Counted from the stretch's first letter, positions 26,828 through 36,279 are shown. The stretch is DNA of 64,000 nt from Nioella halotolerans (GCA_003428585.1 QVQC01000055.1:33941-97940); one strand, 5' to 3'. A program made the numbers and translations. Notes: generated by a model from the letters alone, not told the origin.

Positions 26828-27400
26828 ATGCCCAATTGGCCCGATCAGCGCCTTCAGGCACCCGACCCTTCAACCTACGATACACGGCAGCAGGACATTC
26901 ACGACGCCATTGCCAGTGGTCCGCGCGGTGGTGTTCGCGGGCCTCTGGCGGTCTGGATGCACCGGCCGGAACTGGCGGCAAAAGCGCAGGATCTGGGTCG
27001 CTATTGTCGCTATGACACGGTTCTGGGCGACAGATTGTCCGAACTGGCGATCCTCGTGACCGGCCGGATCTTCGGCTCGGAGTACGAATGGCAGGTTCAC
27101 AAGGGCTTTGCGCGCAAGGCAGGCCTGTCGGAGGAGGTGATCGAGGCGATCCGCCTCAACAAGCGTCCGGTCTTTACCGAACCGGCGGAGGAAGTGGTGC
27201 ATGATGTCGCCCGGGCGGCCCATGAAACGCGCAATGTCGATGACGCGCTTTATGCGCGCGCCAAGGACGTTCTGGGAGAAGCGGCGCTGGTCGACCTGAT
27301 CGGGGTGCTTGGCTACTACACGCTGATTTCGTTGACGATCAACGTGTTCAAGGTGCCGCCGCTGGGGGAAGACCCGGCGCCGGATCTGGACGATGACTAA
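26828..27400 (+). CDS. Carboxymuconolactone decarboxylase-family protein
   Basis: 190 residues, all-helical, of the CMD/AhpD-like superfamily (COG2128 type). The typical core is present: ILVTGRIFGSEYEWQVHKGF with the conserved His, then VIEAIRLNKRPVF and the late LGYYTLISLTINVF. The AhpD CxxC pair is absent, so peroxidase-type chemistry is unlikely. Relatives include 4-carboxymuconolactone decarboxylase and many uncharacterised proteins of aromatic or organic-acid catabolism. AAAGGA precedes the ATG at 26828. It is the first gene of the catabolic block. Confidence 0.8.
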   Translation: MPNWPDQRLQAPDPSTYDTRQQDIHDAIASGPRGGVRGPLAVWMHRPELAAKAQDLGRYCRYDTVLGDRLSELAILVTGRIFGSEYEWQVHKGFARKAGLSEEVIEAIRLNKRPVFTEPAEEVVHDVARAAHETRNVDDALYARAKDVLGEAALVDLIGVLGYYTLISLTINVFKVPPLGEDPAPDLDDD

Positions 27401-27504
27401 GCCGTCTCGGGCCGCGTTGCCGGCATGCGCGCGGATTGCAGCGACACGCCGATCCTGACGGATCGACAGCACAATGAGACCCTATCGTTTCGAGGAGACA
27501 TGAC

Positions 27505-28305
27505 ATGGCCGGACGGCTGGACGGGAAAATCGCAATCGTGACCGGGGCGGGCTGCGTCGGCCCCGGCTGGGGCAACGGGCGCGCGACCTGCGTGCGCTTT
27601 GCCGAGGAGGGGGCGAAGATCTTCGCCGTCGACCTGCGCGCGGAGACGATGGAGGAAACGCTGGACCGGGTGCGCGCGGTTGGCGGAGAGATCGAACCTT
27701 ACCTGTGCGATGTCACCGATCGTGCGGCGGTGGAGGTGATGGTCTCGGCCTGCGTCGAGCGGTTCGGCGGTGTTGACCTTCTTGTCAACAATGTCGGCGG
27801 CTCGGCCAAGGGCGGGCCAACGACCCTTGACGAGGAAAGCTGGGATCGGCAACTGGATTTCAACCTCAAAAGCGTCTACCTCACCTGTCGATCCGTGCTG
27901 CCGCATATGGAGGCGGCGGGGGGCGGCGCGATCGTTAACACCTCGTCCACGTCCGGCACACGCTATACAGGGGCGGCGCAGGTCGCCTATGCCTCGGCCA
28001 AGGCCGCGATCATCCAGTTTTCCAAGGTCACGGCGGTCGAATTCGCCCCCAAGGGGATCCGGGTCAACACCGTGGTGCCGGGCCAGTTGCATACGCCGAT
28101 GGTCGAAACCCGGCTGGCCGGTCAGCGCATGGGCGGCGATGTCGACGCGCTGTTGCAATCCCGGATCAAGCGCATCCCGCTTGGCTGGATGGGCGACGGG
28201 CGCGACACTGCCAATGCCGCGCTTTTCCTGTGCTCTGACGAGGCGCGTTTCGTGACGGCCACCGAGATTGTCGTGGATGGCGGCATGAGCGCGCGCTGCG
28301 ATTAG
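27505..28305 (+). CDS. SDR oxidoreductase with enlarged glycine loop (copy 1)
   Basis: A 266-residue short-chain dehydrogenase. The cofactor loop reads TGAGCVGPGWGNGRA, about five residues longer than the usual TGxxxGxG. NNVGG, the Ser of NTSSTSGTR and YASAK supply the remaining SDR motifs, so it is probably active. An Asp after the second strand (FAVDLRAE) favours NAD over NADP. The second SDR at 42812-43603 shares the same unusual loop and RATxxRFAEEGA. The probable substrate is a secondary alcohol or hydroxyacyl intermediate of the same pathway; identity unknown. Confidence 0.88.
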   Translation: MAGRLDGKIAIVTGAGCVGPGWGNGRATCVRFAEEGAKIFAVDLRAETMEETLDRVRAVGGEIEPYLCDVTDRAAVEVMVSACVERFGGVDLLVNNVGGSAKGGPTTLDEESWDRQLDFNLKSVYLTCRSVLPHMEAAGGGAIVNTSSTSGTRYTGAAQVAYASAKAAIIQFSKVTAVEFAPKGIRVNTVVPGQLHTPMVETRLAGQRMGGDVDALLQSRIKRIPLGWMGDGRDTANAALFLCSDEARFVTATEIVVDGGMSARCD

Positions 28306-28398
28306 CGCAGTCCGCGATGACGCCGACAGGTTGATGAGCTTGGCAGGTTCCCGGGTCGGGGGCGGTCGGCTCGCTGGAACGGGTCTGAAAACTTTGCG

Positions 28399-28415
28399 GA
28401 GATCAGGCTGATCTC
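28399..28415. promoter_or_regulatory. 17-bp perfect palindrome, candidate operator
   Basis: GAGATCAG-G-CTGATCTC lies 107 bp before the acyl-CoA dehydrogenase start and within the 216-bp gap that precedes the CoA module. An 8-bp perfect inverted repeat with a single central base is typical of a dimeric repressor (GntR or TetR type). No such regulator is encoded in the window. A possible -10 TAGATA is at 28466-28471. Confidence 0.55.
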
Positions 28416-28521
28416 AGGTTATGCAATCAACACGTCTGGTCACTTTCCCGCACCCTTGCTTTGGCTAGATAAGGTGCACGAGCAGGGTTAGCCCTGCAAA
28501 TGGAACGCAGGAGCAGTACCA

Positions 28522-29673
28522 GTGACATCCGGACTTACACCTGAACAGGCCGAACTGGCGCATGCCGTGCGCCGGTTCGCCGAGGGCGAATTGGCAGACG
28601 GCGCGTTAACGCGGGCCCATTCCAGGGAATATCCATGGGATCTGGCCGCGAAACTATCGGAAATGGGCATGTTGGGGATCACGATCCCCGAAGCCGATGG
28701 CGGTGTCGGCGGAACCTTGATGGATGCTGTCATCACCATCATGGAATTGGCCATGGTATGCCCGAAAAGCGCGGATGTCGTGCAGGCGGGCAATTTCGGC
28801 CCGATCCGGACCTTCGCCGAATTCGCGTCGCCCGCCCAGAAGGAACGTTGGCTGCCGGGGCTGCTGAACGGGACGAAACTGATTTCCCTTGGGATGAGCG
28901 AACCCGACGCGGGGTCCGCCGTAACGGAATTGAAGACGACCGCGCATGAAGACGGCGACGGCTATATCATCAGCGGGTCCAAGGTGTTCTCGACCCACAG
29001 CCCGCATGCGGATCTGTTCCTGGTCTATGTCCGTTTCGGGCCCGGCACGAATGGTATCGGGTCCGTCCTCGTCGAACGCGGAACGCCGGGCTTTACCGTC
29101 GGCGCGCCCGCCCAGTTCATGAGCGGCGAAGAATGGTGCCCGCTCTATTTCGAGGAGTGCCGGATCCCCGCCGAGAACGTGCTTCTGGGGCCCGGTGGGT
29201 TCAAGAAGCAGATCTCGGGCTTCAACGTCGAACGGATCGGGAATTCGGCGCGGGCCTTGGCGCTTGGACGGCACGCCTACGAAACCGCGCGCCAGCACGT
29301 GACGGAGCGCACGCAATTCGGGCGCCCGCTATGCGAATTCCAGGGGCTGCAATGGAAATTCTCGGAAATGATCGTGCAGCTGGAAAGCGCGCAGATGCTG
29401 CTTTACCGCGCGGCGCGCGACGGGGATGAAAACGGGCTTCCCTCCGCGTTCAATACCGCGGTTGCGAAACTTGCGTGCAACGAGGCCGGCTTCGACGTGG
29501 CCAACGCGGCGATGCAGGCGATGGGGGCCTATGGCTATTCAACCGAAAGCCTCGTTGAATATTGTGTCAAACGCACGCGCGGTTGGCAGATCGCCGGCGG
29601 GTCGATCGAGATGCTCAAGAACCGAATTGCCGAGCACGTGTTCGACCGGCGCTTCAGCCAGCGGCCATCGTGA
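28522..29673 (+). CDS. Acyl-CoA dehydrogenase
   Basis: 383 residues, FAD-dependent ACAD fold. The N-terminal helical domain is followed by the flavin-binding stretch GMSEPDAGSAVTELKTTA and the C-terminal helical domain with ERTQFGRPLCEFQGLQWKFS. The position used by MCAD as catalytic Glu lies in a segment reading IAGGSIEM, like the common GGTSEI class, so the base must be elsewhere. It should introduce a 2,3-double bond into an acyl-CoA; chain type unknown. The start is GTG at 28522 with CAGGAG upstream. Its TGA overlaps the ATG of the next gene by one base, heading a four-gene coupled unit. Confidence 0.92.
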   Translation: MTSGLTPEQAELAHAVRRFAEGELADGALTRAHSREYPWDLAAKLSEMGMLGITIPEADGGVGGTLMDAVITIMELAMVCPKSADVVQAGNFGPIRTFAEFASPAQKERWLPGLLNGTKLISLGMSEPDAGSAVTELKTTAHEDGDGYIISGSKVFSTHSPHADLFLVYVRFGPGTNGIGSVLVERGTPGFTVGAPAQFMSGEEWCPLYFEECRIPAENVLLGPGGFKKQISGFNVERIGNSARALALGRHAYETARQHVTERTQFGRPLCEFQGLQWKFSEMIVQLESAQMLLYRAARDGDENGLPSAFNTAVAKLACNEAGFDVANAAMQAMGAYGYSTESLVEYCVKRTRGWQIAGGSIEMLKNRIAEHVFDRRFSQRPS

Positions 29674-31736
29674 TGGCTGCGCATCCGTGGCAGAAGGCCC
29701 TTTTGACCCCCGGCAGCATCGCGCTTGTCGGCGTGTCGGACGATGCCGGCAAAACCTCGGGCCGGCCGCTGCGCTTCTTGCGGGCGGCGGGGTTCGGTGG
29801 CGCGGTTTACGCGGTCAACCCGACGCGCCAGACGGTTCAGGGCGAACGCGCGTTCGCGTCGCTGTCGGATTTGCCCGTGGTGCCCGAGCATGCCTTTATC
29901 CTGACCGGGGCGGACCGCGCGCTCGAGGCGCTTGAAGAATGTGAAACACTCGGCGTGCCGGTCGCCACCGTTCTGGCCACCGGTTTCGCCGAGGCCGGTG
30001 CGGCGGGGGACGCCAACAGCGCAAGGCTGCGCGCCTTGATCGAACGTGGCCGGGTGCGCGTTCTGGGGCCGTCGTCCATCGGTCTGGCGAACCTGCATAC
30101 GGGCATGATCCTGACAGCGAACGCAGCCTTCGCCGAACCCGATCTGCCGAAAGGCGGCTTGTTCGTCGCCTCCCATAGCGGCAGCCTGATCGGGGCGCTG
30201 ATGTCGCGTGGCAAGCGCAAGGGTCTGGGCTTTGCCGGGTTGGTCTCTGTCGGCGGGGAAACGGACCTGTCGATGGGCGATGTCTGCGCCGCCGCGCTCG
30301 ATGATCCCGCGGTGACCGGATTCCTCTTGTTTCTGGAACATATGGGGCACGCGGACAGGTTGCGGGCTTTCGCCGAAGAAGCCGCCAGGCGTGGCAAGCC
30401 GGTGGCCGCGTTCAAGCTGGGCCGGTCCGACGCGGCGGCTGAACTGGCGCAGTCGCATACCGGGTCGCTCGCCGGGGCGGATGAGGTCGCGGATGTCTTC
30501 CTGAAGGCCTGCGGGATCGCCCGCGTGGCGTCGTTCGAAGGCCTGCTAGAGGTGTCCCCCCTGCTGACCCGCGTCGCGGCCGCGACCACGCCCCGCCAAG
30601 GGCGGGTCGGCGTGATCACCACGACCGGGGGCGGCGCGGCGATGGCGGTCGATCAGCTTGCCGGGCAGGATGTCGAGATCGTCCCGCCAAGCGATGCGAC
30701 GCTTGCGCGGCTGGCGGAAAAGGGGATTGAAACGGGCCGGAACCGCATTCTCGACCTGACCCTTGCGGGCACCCGCTACGAGGTCATGCACGGCGCGATC
30801 GAGGTTTTTCGACACGCACCGGAATTCGATCTTGTTCTGGTCTGTGTCGGTTCATCGGCCCGGTTCAACCCCGATCTCGCGGTGCAACCCGCGCTTGACC
30901 TGATCAACACGCCCGGTCATCCCTTCGCGGTCTTCCTCGTGCCCGACGCCCCGCATGCCACGCGGCAACTGGCCGCGGCGGGGGTTCCCGTTTTCGAAGA
31001 TCCCGAAACCTGTGCCGATGCCGTCGCGGCCGCGCTTCAGCGTCAGGTGCCGGCGCTTCCACCGATGCCACCGGAGCGTGCCGGCGGTGTCGGACGGACC
31101 TTGGACGAGGCTGAAGCCTACGAACGTTTGGCGACCCTGCCGGTCGCCGAGTGGGTGGCTCTCGATGTCAATGCCCCGGTTCCGGACCTGCCCTTCGACT
31201 TCCCCGTCGTGGCGAAGGTTCTGGACGCCTCCATTCCCCACAAAAGCGATGCGGGCGCGGTCGTTGTCGGAATAGAAACCCCCGAGGCGCTGGCCGCGGC
31301 GATGGCCGAGATCCGCGAAAATGTCGCGCAGCATATCCCGGGCCACGCTGTCACGCGGGTTCTGGTTCAACGGATGCACAAGGGCGTTGGCGAGGTGCTG
31401 ATCGGGCTGCGCCGCGACCCTCAGGTCGGGCCGATCGTGGTGCTGGCTGCCGGCGGGATATTCACCGAGATCTATCGAGACAGCGTGATGCGATTGGCGC
31501 CGGTCGATCTGGATGGCGCGCGGGAGATGATCACGCAGTTGAAAGTCACCCCGACGCTGAACGGAGCGCGCGGCCGGCCGCAAGGCGACCTTGAGGCGTT
31601 GGCACGGGCCGTGGTCGCGGTCTCGGCCCTTGCGGGCGACACGGACATCATCGAGGCCGAAATCAATCCACTCATGGTGCTGCCCCTTGGCGACGGGGTC
31701 GCCGCCGTGGACGCCTTGGTAGACGTGAAAGAATGA
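29673..31736 (+). CDS. NDP-forming acyl-CoA synthetase (ligase 1)
   Basis: 687 residues of the acetate--CoA ligase (ADP-forming)/succinyl-CoA synthetase-like family, with both halves fused. An N-terminal CoA-binding Rossmann domain (SIALVGVSDDAGKTSGRPLR) leads into a ligase domain with the phosphorylatable His262 in SHTGS. The C-terminal ATP-grasp domain (from about 470) contains IPHKSDAGAVVVGIE. It makes or breaks an acyl-CoA with ADP/ATP reversibly. The substrate is probably the acid handled by the neighbouring genes. It starts one base inside the acyl-CoA dehydrogenase stop and overlaps the following fusion gene by 4 bp. Confidence 0.88.
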   Translation: MAAHPWQKALLTPGSIALVGVSDDAGKTSGRPLRFLRAAGFGGAVYAVNPTRQTVQGERAFASLSDLPVVPEHAFILTGADRALEALEECETLGVPVATVLATGFAEAGAAGDANSARLRALIERGRVRVLGPSSIGLANLHTGMILTANAAFAEPDLPKGGLFVASHSGSLIGALMSRGKRKGLGFAGLVSVGGETDLSMGDVCAAALDDPAVTGFLLFLEHMGHADRLRAFAEEAARRGKPVAAFKLGRSDAAAELAQSHTGSLAGADEVADVFLKACGIARVASFEGLLEVSPLLTRVAAATTPRQGRVGVITTTGGGAAMAVDQLAGQDVEIVPPSDATLARLAEKGIETGRNRILDLTLAGTRYEVMHGAIEVFRHAPEFDLVLVCVGSSARFNPDLAVQPALDLINTPGHPFAVFLVPDAPHATRQLAAAGVPVFEDPETCADAVAAALQRQVPALPPMPPERAGGVGRTLDEAEAYERLATLPVAEWVALDVNAPVPDLPFDFPVVAKVLDASIPHKSDAGAVVVGIETPEALAAAMAEIRENVAQHIPGHAVTRVLVQRMHKGVGEVLIGLRRDPQVGPIVVLAAGGIFTEIYRDSVMRLAPVDLDGAREMITQLKVTPTLNGARGRPQGDLEALARAVVAVSALAGDTDIIEAEINPLMVLPLGDGVAAVDALVDVKE

Positions 31737-33784
31737 TGGACCGGCCGGATCAGATCGAGCGTGACGCGACTATTGCCGTTCTGGAGATCGATACCGGGTC
31801 GCGCGATACGTGGTCAACCGACAGGCTGGACGCCCTTCTGAGGGATATCGAGACGGTTGCGTCGGATGACGGCATTGGCGGTGTGGTGCTGATCGTCGGC
31901 GGGGACGATGGTTCGCCCGGCCGTGACCGCGCTGCACACCAGATGCCGGTTGGGCCGTCCTGCATGGGGCGGGTGATCGCCGCCATCGAAATGGCCGGGA
32001 AACCCTTCGTCGCGGCGGTGCAAGGCGTCGCGCTGGACGATTGGTATGAGCTTGCGCTGGGCTGCGATGCCCGCGTGGCCACCCCCGGTGCCCGCGTCGG
32101 ATTGACCCAATGCGCACGCGGCGTCGTGCCCGGCGCGGGCGGGACGCAACGATTGCCACGGCTGGTCGGCCGCGCCGAGGCGATCAGGCTGATCGCCGGG
32201 GCAACCGAGGTGACCGCGGAAAAGGCGCTTGGCCTTGGCCTTGTCGATGCGGTTGCGGCACAGGATTTGCAGCGCGCGGGGATCCTGATGGCCCGCGACA
32301 TGGCAGGAACGAAGCGACGGCTCATTGATCGCCCGGTGCCCGATGACGTCGATGTCGACGCGGCGGCCGAAAGTGCGTCGCGGAAAGCGCGCCCGCATGT
32401 GTTGGCCGCGATCCATCATATCCGCGAGGCAGGAACGATCACGGCGCGCGACGGCCTCGACGCGGAACGCGCGACGGCAGAGCGGATGCATGAGACACCG
32501 GAGGCAACGGCACTGCGCCACATCTTCCTGGCCGAGCGCGAGGCGGCCCGGGGCATGCCCGGGCGGGAAGCGGCCCCCGTGCCGGTTGACCTGTTCGGCG
32601 TGATCGGCAGCGGAACAATGGGCGCGGGGATCGCGACGGCGATCCTGCAAGTCGGCAAGCCGGTTGTCTTGATGGATGCCAATGCCGACGCCTTGGCCAA
32701 GGGGGTGGCTCGGATCGAAGACGCGATTGACGGGGCTGTCGCGCGCGGCAGGCTGAGCAGGCCTGACGGCGAAGCTGCGAAAGGCCGCCTGACGACGGGC
32801 ACCGAACTGTCCGCGCTGGCCCGCTGCGATCTGGTGATCGAGGCCGTGTTCGAAGACCAGCGCGTCAAGGAAGAGCTGTTCGGCAAGCTTGGCGCCGTTC
32901 TCGGCGCCGATGCGGTCGTTGCGACGAACACGTCTTATCTGGACATCGACCGGATGGCGGCCAAGGTGCCCCGGCCCGAACATGTGATTGGTCTGCACTT
33001 CTTCAGCCCGGCCCATATCATGAAGCTTCTTGAAGTGGTGCGGGGCAGTGCCAGCGGGGACCGGGCCATGGCCACCGGGCTGGGGGTGGCCGGATTGCTG
33101 GGCAAGCAGCCGGTCGAGGCCGCGAACAGTTTCGGGTTCATCGGGAACCGCATCTATGCCGCCTATCGCGCGGCGTGCGAATTCTTGCTGGAAGACGGGG
33201 CCTTGCCGCACGAGGTGGACCGCGCGCTTGAAGCTTTCGGTTTCGCCATGGGGCCTTTCGCGGTTGCCGACCTGTCGGGGCTCGACATCGCCTGGACCAT
33301 GCGGCGGCAAAGGGTGGCCGACCGCGATCCGCAGGACCGCTACGTTCATATCCCGGATCGGCTGTGCGAGGCGGGGCGCTTCGGGCGCAAGACCGGGGCA
33401 GGGTATTATCGCTATGACGCCGACGGGGCGCGGCATCGCGACCCGGAGGTCGAGGCGCTGATCATCGCGGCCTCTGCCGAGAAGGGCATCGCGCGGCACA
33501 GTCTCGCCGCGCTGGATATTCAGCGCCGCGCGCTTGCGGCCATGGTCAACGAAGCGGCCTGCATCGTCGCGGAAGGCGTCGCCCTGCGGCCTTCGGATAT
33601 CGATGTCGTGATGGTGAACGGCTACGGCTTTCCACGGTGGACCGGCGGCCCGGTCCACTGGGCGCGTCAGCAAGCGCCCGAGGCCTTGGCCGATGATTGC
33701 GCGCGGTTTGCCATGGATGCCGGGCCGGGACGACAAAACGGTGATCTGCGTCTGCTTGGCGTCGGGTCCGGAGGAACCAAATGA
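31733..33784 (+). CDS. FadB-like enoyl-CoA hydratase/3-hydroxyacyl-CoA dehydrogenase fusion with altered hydratase site
   Basis: 683 residues. The N-terminal crotonase domain (about 10-190) is abnormal. The usual GGG before the first catalytic Glu is DDWY, although Glu106 is kept; the second catalytic Glu is replaced by Gln126 (GLTQCARGVVPGAGGTQRL); and the oxyanion-hole region (GGDDGSPGRDRAA) has lost the FxAGxD pattern. The 3-hydroxyacyl-CoA dehydrogenase part (about 285-580) looks intact, with GVIGSGTMGAGIA, NTSYLDI, HFFSPAH and GFIGNRI. A C-terminal helical domain follows. The hydratase activity is doubtful while the dehydrogenase should work. It overlaps the ligase genes on both sides by 4 bp. 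Confidence 0.88.
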   Translation: MMDRPDQIERDATIAVLEIDTGSRDTWSTDRLDALLRDIETVASDDGIGGVVLIVGGDDGSPGRDRAAHQMPVGPSCMGRVIAAIEMAGKPFVAAVQGVALDDWYELALGCDARVATPGARVGLTQCARGVVPGAGGTQRLPRLVGRAEAIRLIAGATEVTAEKALGLGLVDAVAAQDLQRAGILMARDMAGTKRRLIDRPVPDDVDVDAAAESASRKARPHVLAAIHHIREAGTITARDGLDAERATAERMHETPEATALRHIFLAEREAARGMPGREAAPVPVDLFGVIGSGTMGAGIATAILQVGKPVVLMDANADALAKGVARIEDAIDGAVARGRLSRPDGEAAKGRLTTGTELSALARCDLVIEAVFEDQRVKEELFGKLGAVLGADAVVATNTSYLDIDRMAAKVPRPEHVIGLHFFSPAHIMKLLEVVRGSASGDRAMATGLGVAGLLGKQPVEAANSFGFIGNRIYAAYRAACEFLLEDGALPHEVDRALEAFGFAMGPFAVADLSGLDIAWTMRRQRVADRDPQDRYVHIPDRLCEAGRFGRKTGAGYYRYDADGARHRDPEVEALIIAASAEKGIARHSLAALDIQRRALAAMVNEAACIVAEGVALRPSDIDVVMVNGYGFPRWTGGPVHWARQQAPEALADDCARFAMDAGPGRQNGDLRLLGVGSGGTK

Positions 33785-35859
33785 CCAAATCTGAAACAAC
33801 GCTCGATGCTCTCTGGGCCCCCAAAAGCGTGGCGGTCGTCGGGGCGTCCGCGGATCCCGGCAAGACCGGCGGGCGGCCTGTCGCCTACTTGCTCAAACAC
33901 GGATTCTCCGGGGATATCTGGCCCATAAACCCGCGCGCGGCGGAAATCGCAGGGCGACCCTGCTTTGCCAGCGTTGCCGACCTGCCGGGTGCGCCCGATG
34001 TCGCCATCGTGCTACTGGGCGTTGACCGCGCGGAAGCGGCGGTGCGCGACCTTGCCACGAAAGGGTGCAAGATCGCCATCGTTCTGGCCAGTGGCTACGG
34101 GGAAGCGGGCGAGGACGGGCGCGCCCGGCAGCAGGCCCTGCACGAGGCCGCCGGTGCGATGCGCCTGCTGGGGCCCAACACGATCGGGGCGATGGACCTT
34201 TCGCGCGGTATCGTGCTGTCGGCAAGCGGGGCGCTGGAGGGGGATGACATGCCGAGAGGCGGCATTTCCGTCGCCTCGCAAAGCGGTGGCATTCTCGGTG
34301 CGTTGCTGTCGCGGGGCGCGGCGCGCGGCATCGGGTTTTGCAAGCTGGCCTCGACCGGGAACGAGGCGGATCTGGATATCGCGGATCTGATCGCCGCCTA
34401 TGCGAACGACGACGCGACCACCACGATTGCCGCCTACATCGAAGGCATCCGGTCGGTCGATAAGTTCCGCCGCGCCGCCGAAGCGGCACGCGCGGCGGGC
34501 AAGCCGCTGGTCGTTTACAAAGTGGGCCGGTCCGAGTCAGGCGCGCGCGCGGCGGTATCGCATACCGGCGCGATGGCGGGCGAGGACCGGGCCTATGATG
34601 CGCTGTTCCGGCAGGTCGGCGCGGTGCGGGCCGAAACGTTCAGTGACTTGCTGGACCTTCCGGCGATGCTGGATAGCCGTCGCCGGATGCGGGGCAACCG
34701 GGTCGCCATCCTGACATCGACCGGTGGGGCAGGCAGCCTTGTGGCCGACAATTGCGGCATGCTCGGGCTGGATGTGCCGGAGCTTGACGTCGCCACCGGC
34801 AAGGCGCTGGCCGATCTGTTGGGCCAGACGACCCCGATGACGGGCAACCCGGTTGATGTAACGCTGGCCGGAGTCGACCCCGCGATCATGACGGCGGCGA
34901 CGCAAACACTGCTTTCGGCAGACGGGATTGACGGGGTCGCGGTGGTCGTGGGCTCCTCGGCGCTTGCGCGGCCCGACGTGGCGGTCGGGGCGATCCGCGC
35001 CGGGGCCGCCGCGAGTGAAAAGCCGCTGATCGCCTATGTCAGTCCGCATGCGCCCCACATCGTCGAACTGCTGAACCGCGATGGCGTGCCCGCGTTTTCC
35101 GCGCCCGAAACCTGTGCCACCGTCCTGAGGGCCGTATTGCCGGTGGCGCCAGTTGGCGCGCCGCTGGCAGTGCGGGGCGCGTCGGTTCCGGCGGGTCTGC
35201 CAAACGGGATCCTGAACGAGGCCGAGGCACAGGCGCTGTTCGATGCGTTTGGCCTGAGCACGGCGCAAAGCCACGTGGTGCAGACGGGTGACGCCGCCCA
35301 GCGGGCGGCGCAGGCATTGGGGGGGCCGGTCGTTCTGAAGGTCTTGTCGCGCGAGATCGCCCACAAATCCGATGTTGGGGGGGTCCGGGTCGGGCTCGCG
35401 CCCGATTCTGTCGGGCCCGCCCTGACCGAGATGGCCGAGAGATTGAGGGCACAAGGGTTACCCACCCCGGAAGGCTATCTTGTGCAAAAGATGGTGCGCG
35501 GCGGCCTCGAGGTGATCCTTGGCCTGCGCCGGGATCCGCAGCTTGGTCCGATGATCCTGCTGGGCGCCGGCGGAGTGCAGGCGGAACTGTCGGGGGATAG
35601 CACGTTGCGCTTGCTGCCCTTGCGCGAAGGCGATGCCCGTCGCATGGTGGACGACCTGAGGATCAGGCGCTTGCTGGACGGATTCCGCGGTGCCCCTGCA
35701 CATGATGTCGACGCGCTTGTCGGCGCTGTCGAAGCGCTCGCCAGACTTGGGGTTGCCTTGGGGGACCGCCTGCAAGACGCCGAGATCAATCCCCTGTTCG
35801 TGATGCCCGACGGTGAGGGGGTTGTCGCCGCTGACGGGCTTGTCGTGCTGACGGATTGA
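33781..35859 (+). CDS. NDP-forming acyl-CoA synthetase (ligase 2)
   Basis: 692 residues and the same domain plan as ligase 1: CoA-binding domain (SVAVVGASADPGKTGGRPVA), ligase domain with His261 in SHTGA, and ATP-grasp with IAHKSDVGGVRVGL. It is clearly a paralogue but well diverged, so the two enzymes probably act on different acids or in opposite directions. Its ATG overlaps the stop of the fusion gene (ATGA). Its stop lies six bases from the stop of the convergent thioesterase gene. Confidence 0.88.
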   Translation: MTKSETTLDALWAPKSVAVVGASADPGKTGGRPVAYLLKHGFSGDIWPINPRAAEIAGRPCFASVADLPGAPDVAIVLLGVDRAEAAVRDLATKGCKIAIVLASGYGEAGEDGRARQQALHEAAGAMRLLGPNTIGAMDLSRGIVLSASGALEGDDMPRGGISVASQSGGILGALLSRGAARGIGFCKLASTGNEADLDIADLIAAYANDDATTTIAAYIEGIRSVDKFRRAAEAARAAGKPLVVYKVGRSESGARAAVSHTGAMAGEDRAYDALFRQVGAVRAETFSDLLDLPAMLDSRRRMRGNRVAILTSTGGAGSLVADNCGMLGLDVPELDVATGKALADLLGQTTPMTGNPVDVTLAGVDPAIMTAATQTLLSADGIDGVAVVVGSSALARPDVAVGAIRAGAAASEKPLIAYVSPHAPHIVELLNRDGVPAFSAPETCATVLRAVLPVAPVGAPLAVRGASVPAGLPNGILNEAEAQALFDAFGLSTAQSHVVQTGDAAQRAAQALGGPVVLKVLSREIAHKSDVGGVRVGLAPDSVGPALTEMAERLRAQGLPTPEGYLVQKMVRGGLEVILGLRRDPQLGPMILLGAGGVQAELSGDSTLRLLPLREGDARRMVDDLRIRRLLDGFRGAPAHDVDALVGAVEALARLGVALGDRLQDAEINPLFVMPDGEGVVAADGLVVLTD

Positions 35860-35865
35860 TGTCTC

Positions 35866-36279
35866 TCAGCGCGTCGAATGCGAGACGCGCCAGACGCCCT
35901 GACCGGACAGGACCGGGGCGTCAGCCACAAACGCCGTGCCCGTCATGAACACCATGCGCGCGGTTGTCCGCGTGACAACCGGTGTCACTTCGACCAGATC
36001 ACCGATATGGACGGGGGCGAGGAACTGGTGGGTCAGGCTGACGGTCGCGCCGCGTGCCGCCCCCATCGTGAACCGCGCTGTTTGGCCCAAGGCACGGTCC
36101 ATGACTGTCATCAACATGCCGCCATGCACCACGCCGTTGCGATTGGCGTGGAAATCGCGGGCGATGAAGGCAAACCGGGGCTGGCCCTCAACGGTGCGGC
36201 GCCACAAGCCGCCGACATGGCCGACGAACCCATCATCGGGATCCAGTTGCCAGCCGTGTGTTTCCAAATCGTAATCCAT
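35866..36279 (-). CDS. PaaI-type hot-dog thioesterase (copy 1)
   Basis: 137 residues with the PaaI pattern NRNGVVHGGMLMTVMDRALG (catalytic HGG and Asp) and TVSLTHQFLAPVHIGDLVEV. It should cleave a CoA ester, perhaps releasing or recycling CoA in the neighbouring pathway. The frame continues upstream to a TTG at 36336, but MDYDLETHGWQLD from the ATG at 36279 matches the family start; no strong ribosome site is seen. It is convergent with ligase 2 and divergent from the tct transporter genes. Confidence 0.85.
   Translation of the reverse strand: MDYDLETHGWQLDPDDGFVGHVGGLWRRTVEGQPRFAFIARDFHANRNGVVHGGMLMTVMDRALGQTARFTMGAARGATVSLTHQFLAPVHIGDLVEVTPVVTRTTARMVFMTGTAFVADAPVLSGQGVWRVSHSTR

Noticed and set aside
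26529-26981. A minus-strand frame whose C-terminal part looks vaguely protein-like
   Set aside because: Half of it is antisense to the CMD-family gene and no family is recognisable; kept only as a hint of decay.
26325-27059. A 244-codon plus-strand frame after folD
   Set aside because: Arg- and Pro-rich with no motif, and it runs out of frame into the CMD-family gene, which has its own ribosome site.
28522-29673. Apparent loss of the catalytic Glu in the acyl-CoA dehydrogenase
   Set aside because: The IAGGSIEM segment matches the common GGTSEI class, in which the base lies elsewhere, so this is not unusual.
31814-33799. A 661-codon open minus-strand frame opposite the hydratase/dehydrogenase fusion
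   Set aside because: Antisense shadow of a gene with conserved domains on the plus strand.
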